A stretch of 64,000 bases of DNA, from the NCBI GenBank assembly GCA_041752115.1, contig JBGSHS010000342.1:1-64000 (forward strand). The letters run 5' to 3'. The first letter of the stretch is position 1. Each line of letters opens with the position of its first letter. This document shows positions 1-8,924 of the stretch, in pieces. Origin of the DNA: JAJRVM01 sp041752115. GTDB taxonomy: Bacteria > Planctomycetota > Planctomycetia > Pirellulales > Pirellulaceae. The notes below the pieces were generated by a model. That model was given only the letters and a program-made list of their open reading frames with translations. It searched no databases and was not told the DNA's origin. A program made the translations under genes and the position numbers.

Positions 1-14
1 TCTGCGCGCGCATG

Positions 15-37
15 GCTACGCTCGGCGCGAGCGTAGC
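15..37 (-). terminator. 10-bp perfect hairpin after the DUF1080 gene
   Basis: GCTACGCTCG is followed by a 3-nt loop (GCG) and its exact complement. It lies just downstream of the leftward DUF1080 gene. No T-run follows on either strand, so it is a candidate factor-dependent or U-less terminator rather than a textbook one. Confidence 0.5.
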
Positions 38-59
38 TGTGACTCATGCGAACGGACGC

Positions 60-1364
60 TCACTTGAGGGGCGTCAGTCTGATATCGCGGAACTCGATGG
101 GCGTTCCTTCCGACTGCAGGCAGATAGCTCCCTTGGTCACATTGCAGTTGGTGGCATGATTGACCAGGTCGCCGTTAACTTTCACGATGACCTCGTCGCC
201 TTGGCAGGTGATTTCCATGCAATTCCACTCGCCCAACGGCTTCTCCGACCCGTCGGTCAGGTTCTTGTGGCGGCGCCCTTCTTTGCGCTGATCTTCATCA
301 GCCACGTCCAGTTCGGTGCCGATGACCCAGAAATCGCCGGCGTCGCCAGCACCCAGTTGCACCTCGATTGACTTGGGCCAGACGCCCAGAGCGTCTGGTG
401 TCGAGGTATGGACCAGCACGCCGTTATTGCCGGCGTCCTTGGGCCAGCGCCATTGGAGAGTCAGCACGTAATCCGAAAAATCGTCCCGGTCGGTGCGCAG
501 GTAGCCGACGGGTTTGCCGGTACACTGGAGCACGCCGTTGGCGACCGTCCACACATCGGCCGGAGTGTCGGGCGTCTGTGGCTGAGCGGACCAGCCGGAA
601 AGGTCCTTACCGTTGAACAGCTCGATGGCCTTGCCTTGCTGGGAATCGGCGGCACCATCGAGGCGAGTCAGTTTGATGTCCTTGAATTGGACCAGCATGG
701 GCGGGCCGGCGTGGACTTGAAATGCCAGCAACCCAGACATGGCTCGTTTGTCCACCTGCTCGTCGGTCATTTCAATCGTCGTCACTCCGTTGATTTTGTG
801 GACCAGGTGGTTGCCGCGGGCGATGATCGTGTAGTGGTTCCATGCTTCCTTCTTCACGGCTGCCCGGATCTCGTCCGGTTCGCCCACTTTGCCGACCACT
901 TTCTTCTCGCCATCGGGTTGGACCACAACCTTCTCGCCAGTCATGGCAATGATGCCGCGTCCTCCTTCTTCGTACAGTATGCCTGAGTACTGGCCGGCCG
1001 CATCGAAGTCAGCCTGGTATCCGTTGATCACCCATTTAGCCACTTCTTTGCTTCGATATTGGACGCCGGAGTTGCCATCCACCAGACGGAATTCCAGATC
1101 GAGCTGGAAATCGCTGAGTTCTCCATCGCGCCAGATGAGAAATGTGTTGTGGTCGGTAGGATTATCCGCAGTTGTCTGGCCGGTGATCACTCCGTCCTTC
1201 ACACTCCAGAACCGAGGGTCCCCGTCCCAGCCTTGGAGAGTCTTTCCGTCGAACAGCGACACGGTCTGGCCTGGTTCTTCACCGCAGGCACAGCGTGTCG
1301 TGCACACGCCGGGCAACCACGTAGCGGCGAGGCCCAGAACGAAGAAGGTCAGCAAGCGTTTCAT
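60..1364 (-). CDS. Exported DUF1080 (3-keto-disaccharide hydrolase family) protein, two domains
   Basis: This 434-residue protein carries two tandem DUF1080 (PF06439, concanavalin-like) domains. They start at about residue 36 (SLFDGKTLQGW) and residue 247 (ELFNGKDLSGW), the usual family opening. Residues 1-28 form a Sec signal peptide, so it acts in the periplasm or at the surface. The family is linked to hydrolysis of 3-keto-glycosides in planctomycetes and Bacteroidota, so polysaccharide-derived sugars are the likely substrates; the exact one cannot be read. The ATG has GGGAGA about 10 nt upstream. A consensus-like promoter lies 53 bp upstream and a hairpin follows the stop. The gene diverges from the UxuA-type gene. 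Confidence 0.9.
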   Translation of the reverse strand: MKRLLTFFVLGLAATWLPGVCTTRCACGEEPGQTVSLFDGKTLQGWDGDPRFWSVKDGVITGQTTADNPTDHNTFLIWRDGELSDFQLDLEFRLVDGNSGVQYRSKEVAKWVINGYQADFDAAGQYSGILYEEGGRGIIAMTGEKVVVQPDGEKKVVGKVGEPDEIRAAVKKEAWNHYTIIARGNHLVHKINGVTTIEMTDEQVDKRAMSGLLAFQVHAGPPMLVQFKDIKLTRLDGAADSQQGKAIELFNGKDLSGWSAQPQTPDTPADVWTVANGVLQCTGKPVGYLRTDRDDFSDYVLTLQWRWPKDAGNNGVLVHTSTPDALGVWPKSIEVQLGAGDAGDFWVIGTELDVADEDQRKEGRRHKNLTDGSEKPLGEWNCMEITCQGDEVIVKVNGDLVNHATNCNVTKGAICLQSEGTPIEFRDIRLTPLK

Positions 1365-1719
1365 CGATGATGTCTCCCGTAGGCAGGTGGGTGAGGCAGG
1401 TGCGATTTAACTGATCACCATACAACGCTCTCGAGCTCAAGTCAAACTGGCTCAGACGCACCAGGGCCCCGGCTGATGCCGGACCTGGCCGCTTCGTGAC
1501 AAGCTGTCATGGCGGTAGCATTCCGGCTCCAGCGACCGTATCGCGTCAAGCAATCGCCACGCCAGCCAGGACCGTGCGAGGTGCGAGACAACGCGCAGCG
1601 GTGGATCGGTGACAAAGGTGCTTGACGAACGGACGGGAGCGAGGCAAGATCCTCCACAGGATGATGCGGATTGCAGGGCAAGAGGTTCCATCAGGCGTGG
1701 CCGGGTGAGGCTGGTCGAC
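1365..1719. other. Divergent intergenic region, DUF1080 / UxuA-type gene
   Basis: This 355-bp stretch has no supportable gene. It holds the leftward promoter at 1417-1445. I see no clear rightward promoter or operator. Confidence 0.6.
1417..1445 (-). promoter_or_regulatory. Sigma-70-like promoter for the DUF1080 gene
   Basis: On the minus strand TTGACT (1440-1445) and TATGGT (1417-1422) are separated by 17 bp. The start codon is 53 bp further on, which leaves room for a short leader with the GGGAGA ribosome-binding site. Inferred from consensus match only. Confidence 0.5.
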
Positions 1720-2796
1720 ATGGGCATGAAACTCGGATTAGGACTCTATCGGCATCAACTCACCCGTGCGAACTATGACTTCGCTGCGCAGTGTGGAGCG
1801 ACGCACCTGGTGATTCACCTGGTCGACTATTTTCACCAGTCGCAGGACAATCCCCGGGAGGGACAGCCAACCGGGGGCCGGCAGGGATGGGGAGTGGCGG
1901 GCCGGGCGGATCAGCCGTGGACTCGGGAGCTATTGAATCAACTCCGTCGGGAGATCAACGCAGCCGGGTTGGAGCTGCATGCCATCGAGAATTTGGATCC
2001 GGCACATTGGCACGACGTTCTGCTCGATGGGCCGCGTCGCGCCGAGCAGTTGCAGGGGGTGCAGGAATTGATTCGCTCGGTCGGCGCCGCTGGAATCCCC
2101 GTGTTAGGCTACAACTTCAGCCTGGCAGGGGTGGCGGGGAGGATCAGTGGCCCCTTTGCCCGTGGGAATGCCGTATCGGTCGGCATGGAGGAGCCGGACG
2201 AGACGCCCGTTCCCTGTGGCATGGTCTGGAACATGGTCTACGACGTGGACGTCCGGGAGGGTGTGCTTCCCGAGATCACGCACGAGCAGTTGTGGTCGCG
2301 GTTTGAGCGGTTTCTGGATGCGGTCGTACCGGTCGCCGAAGCGGCTGGAGTGCAGTTGGCTCTGCACCCCGACGATCCTCCCCTCCCTTATGTGCGACGA
2401 CAGCCCCGCCTGGTGTATCAGCCTCATTTTTACCAGCAGGTGATCGACCTGAATCCTTCGCCGGCCAACGTGTTGGAGTTTTGCATCGGGACGCTGGCCG
2501 AGATGACGGACGGGGACATATATGACGCAGTAGATCTGTACAGCCGACTGGGACGGATCGGTTACGTGCATCTGCGCAATATCACCGGCAAGGTGCCTCG
2601 GTACCGCGAGACGTTTATTGACGATGGTGACGTCGACATTGCGCGTGTCCTGGGGATATTGCACAACAATCATTTCACGGGCGTGGTCATTCCCGACCAC
2701 ACTCCCCTGCTCTCCTGCGATGCCCCCTGGCACGCGGGCATGGCTTATGCCATGGGATTCATCCGAGCGGTGCTCAAGTCGTTCGAAGCGACCTGA
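1720..2796 (+). CDS. UxuA-like mannonate dehydratase / xylose isomerase-like TIM-barrel protein
   Basis: A 358-residue (beta/alpha)8 protein that resembles D-mannonate dehydratase (UxuA), which dehydrates D-mannonate to 2-keto-3-deoxygluconate in hexuronate catabolism. Visible signatures are LALHPDDPP in the middle and, later, YVHLRN and ETFIDDGD, matching the metal- and substrate-binding strands of UxuA. Length suits the shorter UxuA forms. I start at ATG 1720 (GGGTGAGG upstream); the reading frame continues 37 codons further upstream with unconserved sequence, and ATG 1726 is equally close. The stop is 46 bp from the convergent SDR stop. UxuA plus a nearby SDR that could act as mannonate/fructuronate reductase is a plausible pathway pair, but they are on opposite strands. 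Confidence 0.8.
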   Translation: MGMKLGLGLYRHQLTRANYDFAAQCGATHLVIHLVDYFHQSQDNPREGQPTGGRQGWGVAGRADQPWTRELLNQLRREINAAGLELHAIENLDPAHWHDVLLDGPRRAEQLQGVQELIRSVGAAGIPVLGYNFSLAGVAGRISGPFARGNAVSVGMEEPDETPVPCGMVWNMVYDVDVREGVLPEITHEQLWSRFERFLDAVVPVAEAAGVQLALHPDDPPLPYVRRQPRLVYQPHFYQQVIDLNPSPANVLEFCIGTLAEMTDGDIYDAVDLYSRLGRIGYVHLRNITGKVPRYRETFIDDGDVDIARVLGILHNNHFTGVVIPDHTPLLSCDAPWHAGMAYAMGFIRAVLKSFEAT

Positions 2797-2842
2797 ACTG
2801 TCCAGACGATGATGGCAGCGAGATCCGCGAGAGGGTCGTGTT

Positions 2843-3601
2843 TCAGAACCCGATGCTGGCACCGCCGTCAACCGCCAAGACAGTGCCGGTGATGAAGCGG
2901 GCGGCAGGTGAGCAGAGGAAAGTCGCTGCCAGACCAATGTCGCGTGGTTGGCCGAAGCATCGCATAGGCGTACGTTCGAGGATGCGTTTCTGGCGTGCTT
3001 CGTCGCCGGACAGAGATTGGTGCAACATCGGCGTTTCGATCCAGCCGGGGGCAATCCCGTTCACTCGCACTCCATGACCTGACACTTCGACCGCCAGGGT
3101 GCGTACCATTCCCACATATGCCGATTTGGCGGCTGAATAGGCCACGACTCGCGGAATCCCGAAATAAGAGGCCATGGACGCGATGAAGAGCAGGTTGCCA
3201 TGCTGGCGGGCCAGCATAGAGGGGAGGATGCAGCGGCAGAAATTGTGAGCGGCGATCAGATGGGTCTGAATGACCTGATCGAACTCGAGCACAGACGTGT
3301 CGACCGCCGGCTTCTTGAGATGTATGCCGGCACAGTTGACCAGGATCGAGATCGGCCCCTTCTGGGTCTGCACACGCTGGATCCAATCGGGGATCTCGTC
3401 ATGATCGGTCACATCCTGCACTTCGTACGAGGCATGCGGCAGGTGTTCGCACGCATCGATCAAGACATCTTCACGGCGACCGACGAGAATCACGCGCGCT
3501 CCGGCCTCCTGAAAGCACTCGGCGATGCCCAATCCCAGGCCAGTTCCTCCACCTGTTACCATGGCCACTTCGTTGTCCAGGCGAAACTCTCGGCTGTTCA
3601 T
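2843..3601 (-). CDS. SDR-family NAD(P)-dependent oxidoreductase
   Basis: This 252-residue classical short-chain dehydrogenase/reductase has the Rossmann glycine motif TGGGTGLG at residues 16-23, NAG-type sequence (NCAGIH), the active-site YSAAK near residue 158 and an upstream catalytic serine strand (IASMASY). The C-terminus reads TGTVLAVDGGASIGF, typical of gluconate 5-dehydrogenase / 2-keto-sugar reductase-like SDRs. The substrate is probably a sugar acid or polyol given the neighbours; this is inference. GAGGT lies about 6 nt before the ATG. It is the last gene of the leftward run, separated from the transporter gene by 195 bp. Confidence 0.88.
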   Translation of the reverse strand: MNSREFRLDNEVAMVTGGGTGLGLGIAECFQEAGARVILVGRREDVLIDACEHLPHASYEVQDVTDHDEIPDWIQRVQTQKGPISILVNCAGIHLKKPAVDTSVLEFDQVIQTHLIAAHNFCRCILPSMLARQHGNLLFIASMASYFGIPRVVAYSAAKSAYVGMVRTLAVEVSGHGVRVNGIAPGWIETPMLHQSLSGDEARQKRILERTPMRCFGQPRDIGLAATFLCSPAARFITGTVLAVDGGASIGF

Positions 3602-3796
3602 CAGTTCACCTCGTCAAGCGCATGCGGCGGCAAACCAATTCGCTCTGCTCCACGCTGCAACGGCGGTCGCATCAGGTCGCAGCGATTCGTCTGCGGTCAT
3701 TTGCTGGCTGGCGGTGTGCCCGTTCTGCCATCGCACCACGGACAGGGACCACGCGATGTCGCGCTGTCATGGCTCAGTCGGCTGGCCATGGCACGC

Positions 3797-5584
3797 TCAG
3801 ATATTCTTCCGGGTGCGCGTCACATGCACGATAACGACGAGTGAAACGAACGCAGCAACGCCGGCCATTCCAAACCAGCCCGCGCTGGACCAAACAGCGT
3901 ACATGCTGCCGAAACCGGTCCAGGCGATGGCCAATACCATCAATATGTTCCAGATTACTCGACGCACGCCCCGCGGCATATTCGCGCCGAGCAGTTTTTG
4001 CTGATTCATGACCAACAGGAACGTGCAATAAGCGATAGGAATCAACGTCATGCCGAACACCGAGGTGGGGACAGCGAGCCAGAATTGTGCCTTGCCCCCC
4101 GTCCAGATAAAGGGGGCCAGAGCGCCGACGGCCGGCATCAGAGCTCCCAGGCGGTGTGGCCATCCCTTCGGCTCGATCCCCAGCATCTCGCACACGACGA
4201 ATCCATTGATGAGCATCAGGATGATGATGCTCGATACAGCCATACTGATCACACCGATGCCGAACACGTATTGGGCAACTACTTCACCTGTCAGGGGTGA
4301 CAGAGACTGAGCCAGGTCGAATGCATCGCGTTTGATCAGCATGGCCGCCATCCGCCGGTCGGCTTCCGGCAGCGCGGCAATCAACTGTTGCTTATCCCGG
4401 GAGTCGAGTCGCTCCCACTGAGGCTTGCCGATTTCGTCGGCCACGCGCAGCAGGGCAATCTGCTGGTACTTGGCCACCAGGTCAGGAGTAGGCTGAATCA
4501 ACTCTCCCGCCTCGTTTCGTTCGCCGAGGAATCCGGGAGAAGCCTGTGCATGGAACTGGTTCGCCGAAGCGATCACCACGCAGCTGGTCGCCAGCACAAA
4601 CGGGACGAACAGGCCGGTGCACAGATCGAACACGGCCAGCGATCGGAAGTCCTTGTCCCAACCTCGCCGGAGCATGGAGTACGGCAGGAGAAAGGTCATG
4701 TTGATGCCCACCGCGGTCGCCGTGACGGTGATCATCACATCCCGCTGCTGGCTCACGATCATATCACGCCAGAACGCCTGGTATGGTTCGGCGACCGCAG
4801 CGATATACGGTTGGAACGCGGCGGCCGGCGAATTCAGCAGAGTGGGGTCAGGCACAAAGCCGCGCAGGATCTGCCAGCCCGGCAGCCCCTGGCCGGTGAT
4901 GCTCATGCGGATCACCACGCCAAAGAAGCAGACCACAATCAGTCCGACCAGGGCTTTCAACAGCCACTCGAACATTTGGATACCTCGGCGGCCGCTGTCG
5001 TAGAGCATCACGACAATGATGCAGACCACCAGAATGCCCCCGCAGGCGATCAAATTGCCTGTCGCGTCAGGCAGCCTGGCGCTGCCGAGCAGGCCGGGGA
5101 GAAGGTTTTGGCGCAGCGAAGCCGCTCCCAGGCTGAACTGGGGCAGTGACCAGACCAGGTTCGCCATGAGCGTGGCAACGGCCCAGCCCCAGCCGAGTAC
5201 TGGATTGACATGGCGGTTGATGGCCTGAAACGGTCGCTCACCGGTCGAAAGCGTCACATATCCGATGGCGCTGAGCATGATCACACCCAGGATCATGGCG
5301 AGCGGCTGAGTCCACAGCAGGGCCGTTCCACCGAGCACTCCCAAGTACAGACTCCCTGCCAGCGAGCCGCCTCCCAGCGTAATGGCGCTCTGCAACCAGC
5401 CTGGACCGGAGAGACGTGTGAACACCAACAGCGAGGCCAGGGGCCCCTTGCCGCGCGCAGTCAGGATCATCTGCCGATCGCGACTCACTTCCGGTTCGAT
5501 GCTCGACTTGGTCGCGGCGGCACCGGCCCGTTCACTCGCTGTGCTGAACATGGGTTGTTGATTCGCGTGCTGGTTGCTAACGTC
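3797..5584 (-). CDS. Nramp-fold (APC superfamily) membrane transporter lacking the canonical metal site
   Basis: A 595-residue membrane protein with about 11 hydrophobic segments. TM1 reads SGPGWLQSAITLGGGSLAG, where Nramp proteins have GPG...DPGN. The metal-binding Asp and Asn are replaced here (GGGS, residues 72-75). In TM6 the metal-binding MPH/N region reads LPYSMLRRGW. A soluble insert of about 90 residues (NQFHAQASPG... to ...SPLTGEVV) splits two membrane segments. It will likely be named divalent-metal transporter by homology, but the ligands argue for another substrate. I chose ATG 5584 because AGAGGAA precedes it by 8 nt; the frame extends 18 codons further into the upstream gene. 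It starts 34 bp after the URO-D-like gene, so the two are probably cotranscribed. Confidence 0.8.
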   Translation of the reverse strand, partial: DVSNQHANQQPMFSTASERAGAAATKSSIEPEVSRDRQMILTARGKGPLASLLVFTRLSGPGWLQSAITLGGGSLAGSLYLGVLGGTALLWTQPLAMILGVIMLSAIGYVTLSTGERPFQAINRHVNPVLGWGWAVATLMANLVWSLPQFSLGAASLRQNLLPGLLGSARLPDATGNLIACGGILVVCIIVVMLYDSGRRGIQMFEWLLKALVGLIVVCFFGVVIRMSITGQGLPGWQILRGFVPDPTLLNSPAAAFQPYIAAVAEPYQAFWRDMIVSQQRDVMITVTATAVGINMTFLLPYSMLRRGWDKDFRSLAVFDLCTGLFVPFVLATSCVVIASANQFHAQASPGFLGERNEAGELIQPTPDLVAKYQQIALLRVADEIGKPQWERLDSRDKQQLIAALPEADRRMAAMLIKRDAFDLAQSLSPLTGEVVAQYVFGIGVISMAVSSIIILMLINGFVVCEMLGIEPKGWPHRLGALMPAVGALAPFIWTGGKAQFWLAVPTSVFGMTLIPIAYCTFLLVMNQQKLLGANMPRGVRRVIWNILMVLAIAWTGFGSMYAVWSSAGWFGMAGVAAFVSLVVIVHVTRTRKNI

Positions 5585-5618
5585 CATTGGCCCGGTTCCT
5601 CTCGTTCGCCCACCCTGT

Positions 5619-6659
5619 TCATACGGTTGTTGTCCCACCAGCTGCCTGCAGGAACGCCATGATGTTCTCGGTCGTCACCTGAGGTGGCATGCCACCGCCG
5701 CAGGAGAGGATGACGTGACGTCGGTCGGGCAGGCTGTCGAGCATCTCGCGTACGGCGCGTTGAACATCGGCGGCGGTACCGCGAGCGAGCACGTCGCGCG
5801 GTGGGATGTTTCCCAGCAGCGTGACCCGGTCGCCAGCCCAGGCTCGCATCTCGGACATACGGTGATCGTGCGAGAAATTGAAGAGATTCACTCCCATCTC
5901 CGACAGATGCGGCGCACACACCCGGCCCGGTGCATCGTTGTGGAAGAATCGCACTGGGGCATCCATTGCAGCGAAAATACGTGTCAGGTACGGCTGAGCA
6001 AATTCGCGGAAATCGTCTTCGCCGAGAAAACCCACCAGGTCATCCAGCAGGAAGATGCCGTCGATCGTCGGAATGCTGGACGCCTGGTGCTGGATCCATT
6101 TCACGAGGAACGTCGTGATGTTTTCGAGCAGGGCGTGAGCCAAGTCGGGTTGCAGCTTGAGGGCCAACAGGAATTCGGTGTTACCGGCCAGAAAACCGGC
6201 AATGTTCAGCGGACCTCGGGCCACGGCGAACTTGATCTGATGCCCCATCTGCTCGATCCGCTGGCGGGCGTGAAGCAGACGCTTGAGGATGAATGGAGTC
6301 AACCCATCGGTGCGCGGATCGGGCACCGGTCGGGCAATCAAAGCGGCCAGATCCGACGAGATGCTTTCGGCGAACGGGAAATCATTTTCATGCCAGATGC
6401 ACTTTGCACCGAAACTCGCCGGTTCGGTACACATTCCCCATTCCGACCAGAAACCGGGTAAGAACATGATCTCCGGAAACTGCTCGATCGCTCGCCGGTT
6501 GGCTTCCCACCACAGATGTTCGCTGGAGTAGTAGTCCATGATCGACATGCCGGCCCAGCCGGGCAGCCACGGACTGTCAATGATGAAGCCGACTGGGAGC
6601 GGATCGACCGACGCTCCGTCAATCACCTGCAGTAACAGTTCCCAGTGAGCTTGATTCAT
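5619..6659 (-). CDS. Uroporphyrinogen decarboxylase (URO-D)-like / corrinoid methyltransferase-family protein
   Basis: About 346 residues of URO-D fold (PF01208). Visible landmarks are FFHNDA near residue 248, LLGNIPPRDVLARGT, and LSCGGGMPPQVTTENI near the C-terminus, as in MtaA/CmuA-type methyltransferase relatives rather than HemE. It therefore probably handles a methylated or sugar-like substrate, not haem precursors. No corrinoid protein lies beside it. Start: ATG 6659 aligns with the usual family N-terminus; an in-frame GTG at 6713 (18 codons upstream, 8 bp after the preceding stop) is the alternative. It lies between a Gfo/Idh gene (62 bp upstream) and the Nramp-fold gene (34 bp downstream). 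Confidence 0.8.
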   Translation of the reverse strand: MNQAHWELLLQVIDGASVDPLPVGFIIDSPWLPGWAGMSIMDYYSSEHLWWEANRRAIEQFPEIMFLPGFWSEWGMCTEPASFGAKCIWHENDFPFAESISSDLAALIARPVPDPRTDGLTPFILKRLLHARQRIEQMGHQIKFAVARGPLNIAGFLAGNTEFLLALKLQPDLAHALLENITTFLVKWIQHQASSIPTIDGIFLLDDLVGFLGEDDFREFAQPYLTRIFAAMDAPVRFFHNDAPGRVCAPHLSEMGVNLFNFSHDHRMSEMRAWAGDRVTLLGNIPPRDVLARGTAADVQRAVREMLDSLPDRRHVILSCGGGMPPQVTTENIMAFLQAAGGTTTV

Positions 6660-6721
6660 GACGCGGTTCCCAGCGGTTTTCTCCAAGGGGCTGAAGGGGG
6701 GACGGTTCGTCACCGCACCCG

Positions 6722-7903
6722 TCAGAATGTGCGTACCGGTACTTCGGCTCCTTTGCGTTCTGCCGACAGGTAAGCACTATAGATCGTGGAGATGGAGTCG
6801 GCTGCGAGACGGCTGTCGCTTTCCAGCGGATCACCATAAGCGATCGTGCGGTAGAAGGCTTCAATCTCCTGAGGGTAGCCGGTAAACCAGTCTTCATCAG
6901 GAGGGATGTGGGTCCAGCCCTGTTTGGTGCCGATCTTCTCGACAGTGTAAATGTCCTGGAAGTTGGCGTCGACCGGATTGTAGATCTGCATGGAGTTGTT
7001 GGGATTGATGTTGCAGATCGTGCGATGGTTGTTGGCAGAGATTTCCAGCCAATTGTGAATGCCACCCAAGACGATGTCCGACGCGAACAAGGTGGCGACC
7101 GTATCATCGTCGAAGACGACATGCATCATCGAGAAGTCGTCGATGTCGTGATAGTCCCGGCGGATATGCCCCTCGTCGCAAAACGACTTCAGACGGGTCA
7201 GCGCGTGGGTGCGTGCCGAGACGGCCGCCGGTCGAATCGGGACGCCTTGGCGTGTGCGCCCCTCAACTCGTTTCAAATAGAGAGCGGCCGTGAGAGGATG
7301 GCAGCCTTTGCCGATCATGACTCCGCCCCCCGAGTGTTTCCAGTACGCATAGGTCGGATTGTGTGAACCCGAATGCGCCTCCTCACCGTGAATCCACAGG
7401 ATCTGAGCGTCGGTCTTTTCCAGAATCTCGCGCTCCTTCTGAATGGCCGGTGCGTAGACCCAGTTCTCGGCGTAGAGGATTCGCCCCTGGCTCCGCGTTT
7501 CGGCCGCCAACATCCGCTCCACGCTCGCCAGACCATGCGTCAACGCCTGCTGCTTCGGAAACCGGTCGCCGTGAAAGTCCGCCGATCCATCACCGAGGTA
7601 GCCGGTGAGCGGCTTCTCGACGATGGCGAATTTGCCACGCTCAAGCGCCGCGACCGCCACCTCTTCGTGGCCAGCGACGAGGACGCAGCAGTGAATCACA
7701 TCAACATCGTCCAGCAAAGAACTGAGTGAATCGTACGCGCGGATCTCACGCTCCCGGGCGAACTGGGCCGCTTGCTCCTGATCGAGCGCATAGACTCCCA
7801 TGACCTCCACGTTGGTCCCATACACTCGGCGAATTGCCTCATAGTGGAATCGCGCAGAGAACCCTGCCCCCACAATTCCTGCTCGAACCTGCTTCTTCAT
7901 CAT
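6722..7903 (-). CDS. Gfo/Idh/MocA-family NAD(P)-dependent oxidoreductase
   Basis: This 393-residue protein starts MMKKQVRAGIVGAGFSARFHYEAI, a Rossmann GxGxxA-type fold (GIVGAGFSA), followed by the conserved EKPLTG motif. It then has the C-terminal alpha/beta Gfo/Idh domain, including GGGVMIGKGCHPL. Family members oxidise or reduce sugars, inositols and their 3-keto derivatives. No signal peptide is visible, so it is cytoplasmic. The frame stays open 64 codons upstream, but the family start and a TAAGAG about 9 nt before 7903 favour the ATG pair at 7903/7900. It is the first gene of the leftward run with the URO-D-like, transporter and SDR genes. Confidence 0.88.
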   Translation of the reverse strand: MMKKQVRAGIVGAGFSARFHYEAIRRVYGTNVEVMGVYALDQEQAAQFAREREIRAYDSLSSLLDDVDVIHCCVLVAGHEEVAVAALERGKFAIVEKPLTGYLGDGSADFHGDRFPKQQALTHGLASVERMLAAETRSQGRILYAENWVYAPAIQKEREILEKTDAQILWIHGEEAHSGSHNPTYAYWKHSGGGVMIGKGCHPLTAALYLKRVEGRTRQGVPIRPAAVSARTHALTRLKSFCDEGHIRRDYHDIDDFSMMHVVFDDDTVATLFASDIVLGGIHNWLEISANNHRTICNINPNNSMQIYNPVDANFQDIYTVEKIGTKQGWTHIPPDEDWFTGYPQEIEAFYRTIAYGDPLESDSRLAADSISTIYSAYLSAERKGAEVPVRTF

Positions 7904-8173
7904 GCGTATGCTCTTACTTCTGCGTGGGGCTCTCGCTGGACACCGCGTCTGCTCATGCCGGAATCGGACAGCGCACCATCGCGGCCACGCTCGCCCGGCG
8001 AGGCCGGCCGCGTGGCGGTGCGAATCCCCTCGGCGCGTGAGAAGGCACGCCCATTCGGAACGCCCCAAACTAGGACTGCCGGCGGGGGAAGTCAAGTCGA
8101 TTAGCCAGTTCGTGGCAGATTCGCCCGGGGAAGAGCCAGGCGGAAGCTCGGAGGACGCGCGCGGAGGGCTGAT

Positions 8174-8923
8174 TCAACCCCGCAGACACGCGTCGATTGC
8201 CTGGAGCGTTTCTCCGATCCCCGCATGGACGACGCAGTCAGCCAGACGGTCGAGTGGCGTCGGGTCGCGATTGATGATGACCAGCCGAGCTCCCCCTGCG
8301 TGCGCGATGCGCGGGAGGCTCGCGGCCGGTTCAACCACCAGTGATGACCCGAGCGCCAATATCAGGTCGGCCCTGCGGCAGACGTCGATCGCCTCTTGCA
8401 GCAGGTCGTCATCCAACGGCTGGCCAAACGAAATGGTGGCATGCTTGAGCAGTTCACTTCCGCAAGCCGGGCAGAGAGGGACCTTGTTTTCGGCCACAAA
8501 CTGCGCGACCAGCCCAGCTGCGGCAAAGCGGGCTGAACAGCTGAGGCAGGCGACTTCGCGTGCCGTGCCATGCAGTTCATACACCACGTGCGAGCCGGCA
8601 AGCGTGTGCAGCCCATCGATGTTCTGGGTTATCACCCCACCTAAACGACCGCTCTCTTCCCAAGCCGCTAATACCCGATGGCCCACGTTCGGCACGCCGC
8701 CAGCCATGTCCCGATGAGATACGGCCTTCTGCCGCCAGTACTCGTAGCGCGCGGCGGCGCTGGCCAGAAACTCATCAAAATAGACCGGCTGCGATGTCGC
8801 CCAGATGCCTTGCGGAGACCGATAATCGGGAATTCCGCTTTCGGTGCTGATTCCCGCACCGGTAAAGGCCACCGCCCGGTGCGCTTGATGGAGCCACTCG
8901 GCAATCTGCTGATGGTGTGTCAT
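8174..8923 (-). CDS. NAD-dependent protein deacylase, sirtuin (Sir2) family
   Basis: A 249-residue sirtuin with FTGAGIS at residues 20-26, GIPDYRSPQGIW, TQNIDGLHTLAG, the catalytic-histidine segment YELHGTAR, and a four-cysteine zinc site (CLSC and CPAC). GSSLVVEPA and INRDPTPLD match the NAD-binding C-terminal part. It would remove acyl groups from lysines using NAD. All expected residues are present. I start at ATG 8923, directly after the DUF2062 stop codon; an upstream GTG at 8965 would overlap that gene by 41 bp. No good Shine-Dalgarno is seen, so translational coupling to the DUF2062 gene is likely. Confidence 0.92.
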   Translation of the reverse strand: MTHHQQIAEWLHQAHRAVAFTGAGISTESGIPDYRSPQGIWATSQPVYFDEFLASAAARYEYWRQKAVSHRDMAGGVPNVGHRVLAAWEESGRLGGVITQNIDGLHTLAGSHVVYELHGTAREVACLSCSARFAAAGLVAQFVAENKVPLCPACGSELLKHATISFGQPLDDDLLQEAIDVCRRADLILALGSSLVVEPAASLPRIAHAGGARLVIINRDPTPLDRLADCVVHAGIGETLQAIDACLRG

Positions 8924-8924
8924 G

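Noticed and set aside
2104..3054. Minus-strand frame of 316 codons across the UxuA-type gene
   Set aside because: It is antisense to a clear UxuA gene and extends into the SDR gene in another frame; no family match.
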